64,000 nt of DNA from Cryphonectria parasitica EP155 (taxonomy: Eukaryota; Ascomycota; Sordariomycetes; Diaporthales; Cryphonectriaceae): assembly GCF_011745365.1 (NCBI RefSeq), contig NW_024468911.1:1978759-2042758 (forward strand), read 5' to 3'. The notes beneath the pieces were generated by a model. That model was not told the DNA's origin, made no database searches, and saw nothing but the letters and a program-made list of their open reading frames with translations. Positions 1 to 10,159 of this stretch are shown here, piece after piece (the stretch's first letter is position 1; each line of letters begins with the position of its first letter). A program made the position numbers and the translations under genes.

Positions 1-2669
1 CGCCAACATTTGCATCCGTCTTCAGTACCTGACCACCTACAGACAATAGAGGGTCTCATGAGCTTGAGTGGATATGACGAAGCCATCTCAGTGGATCTTG
101 GACTGCATGCTAAGAACAAGGCTGGCAATTCGATATTCCGAGGATCCGTCTGTGTGACACATCGGATGCTGGATTCAACGTTCATCATCAGCCAATTGGG
201 CCGTTTTCTCAACACAGAACCTAGTCATTCCCGGATGTCATCTTCCCTATCTCAGATTTTGTGACCCTTGAACACAAAGGCCCATTGATATTCAGCTATC
301 TTGCATGATTCGCTCGATTTCGCAACTTCAGACGAAGGTCCGTGTTCGGAAATTCCCACTGATTATCTGGTGCGTACATTTTTATCTTTAGATGACACAA
401 TTAATCCCAATCAGTCCCAGATTTTCATGACTTGTCCAGTGTATAATCTAGCCGAAGCAGCTAATAAAGCGGAATAATGTGTCAAGATGCCTGAAGATCC
501 CAGAGATACAATTTACAAGCATAATTGGTCTCTGTTCACATGTAGACAGGCACTATTGGATTTAACAATCTGAACAAGATAAGGAGGTGCTTATATACAC
601 ATATAAAGACAGATTGCGATAAGATGTGCTACTATAGCAAACAGTAGCTGGTAGTGAATTTTCTAATCTTAGCAAACTTTCCAGATCATACCCAACCACC
701 TGGAAACACTTGTCCGTGGATGTTGTGAGTCTATAGAACTAGAGACTAATGGAGAATGCACGTCCATTTCACAAGGCCTCCTCTCCCACTTGTTTCTGTC
801 TTTCATGCCGACGACATCAGTTGTAACCTTAAATAATGGTACATAATGTCGGCTCTGGGACTTTGGATACAAGTCAAGTGGCGAAGTCGCAATGTTCTAT
901 CTATGGCATTATTTCTGTAGGGGTTCTCCTCTCTTGAAACCACACCTGCACCAACGAGCTTTTCCAAAATACTACCGCGGATGCCAATCTGCGGCACTGT
1001 TGGCAGATATTTGCATCAGAGTTATTGCTCTAAGCCACTATTCTATGCCTCTATACTTGTCAAGCTCCGTTTATCGCGTGGTGGCCCGTATGTATTGCTT
1101 GATAGTCATCTGAAGTCAGTTAACCCCGGCCCTCATAATCTCAGATTGACTCGGAGGTAGGTGGCAAGCTCTGTCTATGATACACCATCTATTCACTCAT
1201 GTCAACCTTGAGTCTAAGAGTGAGGAGGCCCTGATATCAAGACTGCCCAATACTCAACCAGTTTCAAGCCCAAGCAAAGCATGATCCGTGCACGTGGTGA
1301 ACAACCTGAACGAAGATGATGGAGGAAATAAAGACCGCCAGATTGGCTAGGATACTTAGATTCAGTGACTGCCTAACCTTAATTGTTCTGATATGAATCA
1401 GTCATCTTACCTTGTGCTTGAAAGATGAAGAAAGTGCATTATCCACGGGCTCTTCAGCTTCTGCAGTGTTCGAGTGATAGGAAGGCTTGAAGCTGATTTC
1501 AGGTTATCGAGAGGTGCTCACCTGTGTGAGAGATATCTGTAGGAAAAGCCGAGATATTGTAAACAGTTATTTGCGCTGTCATCAAGTTTCAAGGCATATC
1601 TTTTGTGATTAACTCAAATTAACATTGCCCGATGACCTCCTTCAGAATCTGAGGCGCACTTAACGTTGGTTCTCGGTATCAATTATGAGCGCGTACCTTC
1701 GCATCGTTTTCTGCAACAGTCACTGTGTGTTTGGAAGAAGAGAATTATGAAATTAATGCAAGCATGAAGGCTTAGTATTTGTACGCCACCTTGCTGTTAA
1801 TGAAACGCATGAAAACCTCCGATAGTGCCCCAAAACAACCATTTATAGCCAATGACATCTTGGCAGGGTCGCGCGTGCCTGACATCCGCAAGACAAGGGC
1901 AGGAAACCCACGTTCAAAATAATAATTAGCAAGTATCCATTGTTGATATGAACGGAGCCTTGGAAGTTGAACACTGATTAGATCATTACGGCAGTTCTTC
2001 TGTCACCTGAGCTTCGTGCGAGTGGTCTCATGAGGGCTCGATCCCGATCAATTAGACCTGGGGTGCACTTTCATTGACCCTGGAAGTTCCTTCTTCAAAA
2101 GCACTCCGATACTGATAGTTGATGTCTGTCACATAACCCCTATCAGAGATAAAACCATGGCAATATTATGCTAGTCATCATGCACCTACCTGCACTCATG
2201 GCAAGTTGTGCATAGAAAACCACTTTCATATTGCAATCGATGATGTGGACGATGTAATGGACACAGAAACCGAATCAAGGAGACAGATTTCGTGTATGAT
2301 GATGAGTTATTAATCATCAATTAAGCTACACGTCCAAAACACAAGCATGATTATATTACCCCAATGAGAAGACGCAGAAGAAGAGAAAGGCGCCTTGATG
2401 CAGCTCAGAATATTATTCCAGTACATGCCACACTCCAATTGAAGAAAAGAATAGACCCTAGAAGTGCGGAACTTAGAAGGGTGCAATTTTCCGCGTCCCC
2501 ACGTACTTTTGTTAACTTGTCCTACCTGTCGCATAGCATTTTGACGTCAATTTGCTTTCAAAGCCGGTAGCCGAGGCTGGGCCACTCTTACGACTTGCGG
2601 CACTGGAGGCGTATACATGCCTCCAAACTGTGCAAGGCATTGGTGGTTGAAATATCGCAGTAAAGATGA
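1..2669. other. gene-free stretch, left edge
   Basis: I see no supportable gene here. The longest open frames are under 90 codons, lack family motifs, and cannot be joined through consensus splice sites into a longer protein. The base composition is visibly more A+T-rich than the coding regions to the right. It could be intergenic DNA or an old decayed repeat. No terminal repeats, tRNA boxes or microsatellites of note were seen. Confidence 0.5.
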
Positions 2670-3685
2670 TTAGGCGTCATCGTCACCGATGCGAATGCGT
2701 CCCTCAGAGGACAGACCATGAGCCCACCATCCACCAATCTCGACGTTGGTCTCGGGTACACTGCGGTGGCTCAGCAACAGCCAAAGACCGAAGATAGGCT
2801 TGGCGAGGACGTCGAGGATCGCATAAGCCAAAATCTCGCCATCGACAGATGTCTTGCGGGCACCATCGGCAAAGCCCCAGACACTAAAAGGCGATGTCAG
2901 AGAGAGAACATCCTGGAACCGAGAGGGAGGGCAAACAATAAGCTTACATTGGGTACGCTGTCCACAGAATGAAGGTGAACAGAGCGAGGGAGCCAAACAG
3001 CTTGGTCACCTTGTTGCCCTTGGCCTTGACTGTCTTGCTTCCATGAAGAGCGACGTGCCAGATGACGAAGATGTATGCAATGCAGGAGATGGCATACCAT
3101 CCCCACTTCTGTGCCGTGTCTTCAGTGCCGTAGGCGGCGAAGAGGCCTGTCAGGACCATGACCAGATCGGCGCTGACAGCCATGATGGTGTGAGCCCCAT
3201 CGATTCCGGCCAGGAGGCAGAGATCGACCAGCAAGAAGGGGGTAGTGATGGCCCAGTCGACGTAACGAGCAAAGTAGACCTCGCGGCAGACTTCGTGGTA
3301 GGTGTCAGGAACCTTGTCGTGCTCATTCTTGACCTGAATGCAGTGGTAGTTGACGCCATGTCCGCTAGCCATGCTGAAGTAGGCCAGAGAGGCAGTGATG
3401 GTGATGATAGTAGTGACATAGTGGTAGAGGCGCTTCGAGACGGGAATGTTCCAGGACAGGAGGGCAAAGAAGCCAGAGGCAACTACCATGATGACGAAGA
3501 CGACCCATAGGATGCTGTTGCCAGTCTGGGATGAGTGCTCATATTTGGTAGGTGTCGCTGGTTTATTCATATGAAACGAATTAGCAAGTTGTCGCGACCC
3601 GAGAAGAAAGCACAGAGGTTGGGAGAAGAAGGGATGACATACGTATCACCGTCGGGATGGGATCAACCTCAAAAATGTTCTGCAT
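2670..3685 (-). CDS. Microbial (type I) rhodopsin, CarO-like, probable light-driven proton pump
   Basis: Seven-helix retinal protein of the plasma membrane. I build three exons: 3685-3643, 3557-2948 and 2883-2670, giving 288 aa. Both introns are GT-AG (donors GTATGT and GTAAGC) and keep the frame. The first joins an N-terminus starting MQNIFEVDP to the membrane core; the second restores AYPIVWGF in helix F. Seven hydrophobic segments run from about residue 30 to 256. Key residues of the bacteriorhodopsin scheme are all present: Arg112 and Asp115 in ARYVDW (Arg82/Asp85), Asp126 in LLVDL (Asp96 proton donor), and Lys246 in DVLAKPIFG (Schiff-base lysine). In this family an Asp at both carboxylate positions goes with proton pumping, as in CarO and Leptosphaeria rhodopsin, unlike sensory NOP-1 types. 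Opsin-related HSP30/YRO2 proteins lack the lysine, so this is not one of them. Carotenoid genes that often adjoin CarO are absent from the window. Confidence 0.92.
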
Positions 3686-5158
3686 CTTGACTGTCACTGA
3701 AAAGAATTGGCTAATGTGAGGATGGGAAAGTCGAAGGTTTTCGTCAAGACTGATCACAGGTAAAGTAAGTGAGAACGTCGGACAGAACTTGCAGGACAGA
3801 GCAACAAAGAACAGACAGCTGAGAGGGGAAGCTTGGAGACGTGCACTTTAATAAAACTATCCATCTGGCGTGGCTGGGAAGGGGTGGCATTCTCTATGAG
3901 CTCCGGCGCTTGAAGCTCAGGTGAGCTTCTGATGCATTCGGATCGACGTCATCAATTACGTTAGCGATCGTACATCGCTGTTTGAGCCTAGCGGTGCATT
4001 ATGGGTAGGCAGTAGCACAGTAGGGAAGCTCCTGCAAGCCGCCTATTTCTCTATTGGCCTAGTAACTAATAACGTGTTATGCCCCCTTCGCGTGGATGTC
4101 ACCCTGTGACAACTCCTCCCAACAAAAAAAATTCCAACCTATTCTCCCGTATTACCTGCATATCCTTGAAGGTAGCCGTCGTAGCTGTTTCTTCTGTCGC
4201 GGCTTACTCCACTCTTCCATCATCATGCCGGAGCTTTTGCTGCAGACCAGGCAGGCTCTTTGGTCACCCGCCCAGGTGCAGCCCAGCTAGAGCTTACACG
4301 GTATTGTATCGATCCTGGTTTTGTCTGGGGGATCGGCGTGGGAATTCCGGTAGATCGGCGAGCGGCTGTGAGGATCTAGACAACCCCCGCGATCTAAACG
4401 GTCAAGAGCAATCATTCCAATACCGCTGATATGCGGACAAGGGCGCTTAGCATACTTAGTACCCCAGGCCTGCATGCTGCCTGAAGCAACGTCCTCCTCC
4501 AACATTGTCTAGCTGAATCTGGCATCCATCTATTGAGCCACTGGTTGGCACACGAAACCTGTTCGTCAAGGACGCCACTTAGCAGACGAATACCTCTAGC
4601 AAAGACGGGCCGTTGGAGATGAGAGAGGCCCGTAAAGCACCGGACCTAGAGGCTGGGACGATGTGGCTTGCACATTCGGTTCTTATGTCTTGTTTAGCGT
4701 TGAAGAAAACGCCGCACACCTGAGGATGCTGAGCTCCGACATATGCTGGCTTGGGCTGGAAATTGACATTCTTTGTTATGCCGTCATGTCAAGCCCCATC
4801 CTTGCTCAGAACATTCAAAGACCTTGAGCAGGGGAAAGGAACAACCCTCCAATTAGCCAAGGAAAGTGGCGTTCGCCTTCGGGCCAGACAGCTCTCTATC
4901 CCGTCACAGACAAAAAGAGCTTCCCCGCAATACTTGCCTTCTCGAAGTCGTATTGAACCGAGAAATGAGACAGAGTCTAGCGTGTTGAACGAGACTACAT
5001 CCCAGCAAGGTTTCACAGGGTGGTAGCATTCTGAGGAGCTTAGATGTGCAAACCGTCTTTTGACCTTCGGAAGTCAACTTTTACTTGCAATCAGTACTTA
5101 TTTGAATTTGATGGCAGACTATCATACTTGTTTGAAAGCAGGAAAAGGAAGAACAATA
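3686..5158. other. intergenic region between opsin and SDR gene
   Basis: No gene is supported. The part from 3686 to about 4000 is the 5' side of the opsin gene. The remainder has only short frames without motifs, including 4751-5026 on the plus strand, which lacks a recognisable domain or splice partners. Confidence 0.5.
3941..3970. promoter_or_regulatory. candidate light-responsive/CRE-like element upstream of the opsin
   Basis: About 255 bp upstream of the opsin ATG lies GATCGA (3941-3946) overlapping GACGTCA (3945-3951), with a second GCGATCG at 3964-3970. GATC-containing sites of this kind are bound by the White Collar complex in Neurospora, and TGACGTC is a CRE-type bZIP core. Linking them to this promoter is inference from position and motif only. 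Confidence 0.3.
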
Positions 5159-6241
5159 TTACTGTGTCGTCAGGTCCTGCGCAGGAGCAGTGGTAAAGAG
5201 TGACTCGACAAGCTGCTTGACCTTCACAACATTCTCGTGTCCTGCTTCCTTGGCCGCCTCGTAAGCCAAACGATACACATGCAACGCCTCCGTGAACAAA
5301 GGGCGATAGTCCGTCCACCCCGTCACCCGCCGTAACTTTTCCGACCCGGTCCACTGTGGAAAATCGATAATCATCGGCGTCCAGGGATTCTCCTCTGCAG
5401 CCAGGCTGGCGGCATCGACATACCTGATGCCCTGGGTAATCTTGTATTCCGCGACGAGAGCCTTGCCGAGCTCGTCCACCGTCTCGTACCTCCGCGCCGA
5501 GATGTTAAACACCTGCCCCTCGACATCCGCGCGCCGCGGGTGTGCCGCTATGGCCACATAGGCATCGGCACAATCGTCGACGTGCATGCAGTGGCAGATG
5601 CTGTCGGGCTGGGACGTCAATAATAGCTCCTTGCCGGCGTCGGCAGCCTTCTGTGCGATCTGGAAGAAGATGCTATAGAAGCTCGACGAGCGGCCGTGGA
5701 CGTTGGTAGGCCGCACCAGGACTGGCGAGAAGGCATCGTGGTTCTCGAGTATCTTCTGGCTGTACTCGGCTCGGAGCTTTGCGAAAGCAGGTGGGTTGAG
5801 AGGGCTTTCTTCGGTGTGCGGAGCCAGGTTCGGGTCATTTGCAAAGTGAGGTCCGAGCCCGTAGTCCTTGCAGCCAGAGGTGAAGATTACGAGGGGTTTG
5901 AGGCCATTGCTGGAGCTGACCGAGCTGACGGCACGGAGGAGGCTAACGATGTTGTTGTAATGGCGCACATAGTCGCTGTGATCTTCGGTTGTGGACACGA
6001 TGGCATCGAGTGTGGGGGGCAACTGGGCCGATGTTCTGTCGTGGGAATTCACATCATCGATGGCACCGATGACGGGGAGTATCTCCTCACTGGCTAAACC
6101 ATGAGCACCTGTTTCAGATCTGACGAGGCCGTAGGTGATCCAGCCCGCGCGGACAAACGCTCTGGCGACGGCATTGCCGATGTAGCCGTTCGCCCCGGTG
6201 ATGAAGGCTGTTCTCAACTTCGATCGATTTTCAGATGTCAT
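5159..6241 (-). CDS. NAD(P)-dependent epimerase/dehydratase-like extended SDR
   Basis: A single-exon protein of 360 aa. The frame stays open upstream to 6313, but that start is TTG; the first ATG gives MTSENRSKL, so I chose 6241. The dinucleotide-binding motif TGANGYIG is at residues 15-22, the extended-SDR spacing. A TSG-C-K-DYG segment at 121-128 matches the catalytic serine region, and LVRPTNVHG and a central C-H-C-M-H-V-D-D-C-A-D-A-Y segment are typical of nucleoside-sugar epimerase-like proteins. The expected YxxxK dyad is not clear: the aligned stretch reads FAKLR (153-157), while a nearby Tyr-Lys pair has the wrong spacing. The substrate cannot be told. It stands alone between intergenic regions and is not obviously part of a cluster with the laccase. 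Confidence 0.85.
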   Translation of the reverse strand: MTSENRSKLRTAFITGANGYIGNAVARAFVRAGWITYGLVRSETGAHGLASEEILPVIGAIDDVNSHDRTSAQLPPTLDAIVSTTEDHSDYVRHYNNIVSLLRAVSSVSSSNGLKPLVIFTSGCKDYGLGPHFANDPNLAPHTEESPLNPPAFAKLRAEYSQKILENHDAFSPVLVRPTNVHGRSSSFYSIFFQIAQKAADAGKELLLTSQPDSICHCMHVDDCADAYVAIAAHPRRADVEGQVFNISARRYETVDELGKALVAEYKITQGIRYVDAASLAAEENPWTPMIIDFPQWTGSEKLRRVTGWTDYRPLFTEALHVYRLAYEAAKEAGHENVVKVKQLVESLFTTAPAQDLTTQ

Positions 6242-7243
6242 CTTCACACAATTCCATAAGCACGTCTGACGGGTTTTCCTTTTCAGGATAATCACAACGT
6301 CTTGCTGTGCCAAGCTGTGATATAAATGCTGTTGCTACTGATGATCAATCGCCAGATATGGCCGCTGACAAATCGGACGGTTGATTACATATATTCCATC
6401 TACTACGGCATGCATGCAATTATAGACCCATAAAACAAAATTAAGGAGGTCCTGCAGGCCACGAGAATACAAGTTTCCAATGTCTTGATGGATTATTTGC
6501 TCATTAGGTTCATGAAAGCCTGGAAGAGTACTTGAGTTACGCCTTGCCAACGCAGTATTTTTGAATATACCTTGCCGCTGCAAACCGCATTTGTTCTACG
6601 CCTCGAAGCACCCGTGACAACTTCTCAGGCTTACAATAAGACATTATTTAGATATATAAAGTCTCTGCTGACATGTCAAGAAATTCCATTCCTATTGCTC
6701 ATAACATCCAGCATCAGCGTCAAGGACAGTAAGAAGAAAATCAATATGGACTGTGTTACGTCGGGCTTTGATATGTCACATCGGAGCTTAGATATCGGAG
6801 GAATCTTCGTCCGTTCTATGTCTTCTGAACAAAGTAACAAAGAATTCTAAGAATGAGAATCACTTGTAGACAGTTAATCAGTATACCTCAAGAAGATGGA
6901 TTGGTTATACTATGAGAGTCTTTGCCGTGGGCCTATTACTCAAGCAAATGGCTGCAAATCTGGTTCAGAATAATTACATCGAAACCTTAAATGGAAGTCA
7001 ACGACACATGAGTAGCACTCTGCACGTCCTTCGCCGCCTTATTAGAAGAGAAGAGAAGAAGAATAAGAAGAAGAATAGAAGTAGACAAAAAGCATAACAT
7101 CGAATGAAGAATGAAAGAGTGTAAAGAAGCGAAGAACAGAACAGAAAGAGTCTGCGGGAAACCCCCCCCCCCTTGATTCACCACCTCTCCCACCCGGACT
7201 GGGACAATCAACACATCAGTATTATTCCTTGAGTGGAAAACAC
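6242..7243. other. intergenic region between SDR and laccase
   Basis: Nothing coding is supported. It contains a purine-rich A/G tract at about 7045-7085 and an 11-nt C tract at about 7162-7172. The right end would carry the laccase 3' UTR. Confidence 0.5.
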
Positions 7244-10024
7244 TCAAACTCCCGAATCATCCTGCTTGAAGATGTCTTTGGAAGGATAGTAAGCATTCCA
7301 GCTTTTACACTGGGAATTGAGCTGGTTAACATCATTCGTGTTCAGCCCGGCGACAAAGGCAGAAGGCTGCTCAAGGAAAGTATTTCCAAGGCCAGCAGAG
7401 ACGTGCCATGCAATGTGGCAATGCCTATAGAACATCTCGAGTCAGTATTTTCTTCTCGCCAGGGAAACGTAGAGGAGGAAAGGCAGAAGGACATACATCA
7501 GCCAAGCTCCTGGGTTAGTAGTCTGGAATGCAATGAGAAGCCAGCCCTTGGGAGGGAGCATCACAACGTCACGCCGGATAGGGTTGTTGCCGTTAAGGCT
7601 CGACACATCCGACGACGTAAAGGTATAAGGAGTCTGGGCTGTCGGCGACACATTAGGGGAACGTCCAAGCACCACAAAGTCATGGCCGTGCAGGTGGATA
7701 GGGTGTGGCAGTGCGTTGCCAGTCGCGGTGGGATCGTTCTCAATCAGCCAGTATGCCCACTGCGGATGTCATGTCAGCAATCATCGATATTTCTCGCCTC
7801 GACCGGAGCTGTTGCAACAGATATGCCTACCTGATTCGCCTCCTCTACCAGCCAAACATTGTCAGTTGAGGGCCAGGCGGTCGACTTGTTAATGACATAT
7901 TGAGTGATGGGGTGACCCCAGTCCACGTCGAGAGTAGAGCCGTTGATAGTCCACTTCCTGGTAGTTGTAGACAGTTGAACATCCAAGGTGTTGTCGCTGG
8001 CTGCAACAAAGCCAGAGGTCGGTATAGAGCGGGGGACGACCGGGACGAGGTTGAGGAGGTCCAAGCATTCGTGATCGGCCGGAGCAACGCCTTTGTTAGT
8101 TGGGTGGCTGTTGGAAGCACCGTTGTAGTGAATAATAGCAGCCGGGTAAGGGTTGTTAGATTTGCCGCAAAAGCCGCCTCCGCCGAATGTGACGTTCATC
8201 CAGTAGTTGTCCGTAGCCTGGCTGGCATCAATCGTCACATCATAGCGCTGACCGATGCCCACAAAGAGGCTATCCGTCGTGAAAGAGTCCACTGGAACAA
8301 AATCCGATTCGATGACTGTCATAGAATGGCCCACAATGGACACCTGGAAGTTGTTCTCGACGCCTGTGGAGATATCAGCCGGAGACTCTTGTTGCTGATG
8401 TACTTCAACGGAACAACCTACTGGTGTTGATAATTCTCAGGCGATGTCTCTTGCCTGGAGTCAGAGTGATGGTCTTATACTGGCCTTGCGTCGTGTTAGC
8501 CGGATTGATGTTGGTTCCATTGAAGCTGTTATATGGTCAGCAAATATATTCCATCTTCCTTATGAATGATAGAAACAAGTGAAATTGGCGAGTTGCCGGA
8601 AATTTGCATTTCCAGTCAAACTCTGGTTCGGTTTATTCTTGAAGATGAGCTGTTGATGGAGCGAAATACCGAAGCCGCAGAACAAGGGTGGGACATAGGG
8701 TTAGAGACAGAAGAGAGATGATGAAATGGGAATTCGTACAGTACGTTGTCGCTAGCGGGAGGCGCATTGCTCTGGGTGTAGACAACAAGTTCGTCTGCAG
8801 TTTTGTAGTAGTAATCCGACAGGACAAGAGGGCCCAGATCAATATCGTAGGGAAGACTGGCAGGACCGTCAATCTGGATGGCGCCGACGATGCCGTTTCC
8901 GTATTGTGCCGAGAAGTGAGAGTCTGCTACAAGTCAGGATTGATGAGACCTCTCACTTTATTATATGTGCAAACTTACGATACCAACTAGTTCCGTACTG
9001 GTGTGCAATGAATGTGTAGCTGTTTCAAGTTAGAAAATGATTGCGGTAATCGAGACCTCTTCTCAAGGATCTTCTCTCTACACGTGAGGTACGGAGGCTC
9101 GTGGGCTATGAGGTCGTAACTACTTACGTCTTGGAGCCGCCGTTAGGTGGAATAGGACATTCCGTAATACCGTTGACTCCATCTTGCAGCTGCGGAAAAC
9201 GCTTCAGTATTACGGAACCAAAGCTACAGCGACATGATAGCCGCCTTAGGGTTTGAGGAATATCGGAGGTCACTCACGTTGGTGTTGAGCTGTCTGATCC
9301 CATGCCAATGGATCGTTGTCCCTGGGTTAATGTTAGAAAACTTGTAGGTTGCCTTTCAAGAGATCGACCAAAATGATCTTACCATTGTACTTGAGGTTGT
9401 TCGTGACCGTTACAGAAATTGTATCTCCCCACTGAGCGTGGATGACGGGGCCTGTGATAGGCCAGGGTCAATTACACGCAAATTGTGATACCAAGGCATG
9501 TAGGAACTTACCCAGAATGTTACCTAGACGAAGCACAAAGTCAGCTGATACGAAGTACAACGTGCCTCATGCTAGGAATGTATAATGTACCATTTACGAG
9601 CATCACATCTTCCTTGACAACACCATCCGGACCCAGCCAGTTCTCAGCTTGAGTCAGAGTCAAGTCATACTGTAAGTACTCTTGTTAGACTTGTGCAAGC
9701 CGGTGGTTAATCATAGAGCCTACCTGTCGGACAACACCCGTCAATGGAGTTTTCACTTCCTGGTACATGTCAGTATTTCGCTCCCCAAGATAGAGTACTC
9801 GGCACTGATTTCCAGGACATAATGAAGAACATTATCATCTTTGACGAGACACTCACATAGTCAGTGGTGATATCGTACGAGCCGCTGATCCAGCAAGCAC
9901 GATTGGAGGCCGTGTTACAATTCGGTTGCTGGCGAGGCTCAAGAGGATGGAGAAGCGAGGGTGCAGCCCAGCTCAGCTGAGATGCTATAAGCCCAGAGAA
10001 CAGGGCTCGAAAGAATGAAGGCAT
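7244..10024 (-). CDS. Secreted laccase (ascomycete multicopper oxidase), 13 exons
   Basis: Oxidises phenolic substrates with reduction of O2 to water, outside the cell. I rebuild 13 exons: 10024-9857, 9759-9724, 9669-9591, 9523-9512, 9451-9383, 9321-9278, 9189-9128, 9019-8979, 8923-8740, 8525-8422, 8363-7831, 7759-7497 and 7424-7244. The 591-aa product is a normal ascomycete laccase length. Residues 1-20 are a signal peptide, followed by a short propeptide. All four copper motifs appear, several only after splicing: HWHG (126-129), HSH (171-173), HPIHLHGH (463-470) and HCHIAWH (533-539). The type-1 axial position, ten residues after Cys534, is Leu544. The protein ends in DSGV, the ascomycete C-terminal plug. 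The fourth exon is only 12 nt. ATG 10024 was chosen because the upstream frame starts without a signal peptide. A TATA box lies upstream. Confidence 0.95.
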
Positions 10025-10150
10025 ATTGATAATGAAGGACGAAGACTGGCCCGCCACGAAGTTGGAACGAGGTTCAAAGAGAAAGAAAAGGATTGTGATT
10101 CGTGCCGTGGGAAACAACACTTCGTAGAGCAGAGGAGGGGGAGGAAGCGT

Positions 10151-10159
10151 CTTTATATA
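10151..10159 (-). promoter_or_regulatory. TATA box of the laccase gene
   Basis: On the minus strand the sequence reads TATATAAAG about 130 bp before the laccase ATG at 10024. It is a strong consensus match in the right place, suggesting a regulated rather than constitutive promoter. Confidence 0.5.

Noticed and set aside
6242..6313. 24-residue N-terminal extension of the SDR
   Set aside because: It begins with TTG; the first ATG lies just before the Rossmann motif, where extended SDRs normally start.
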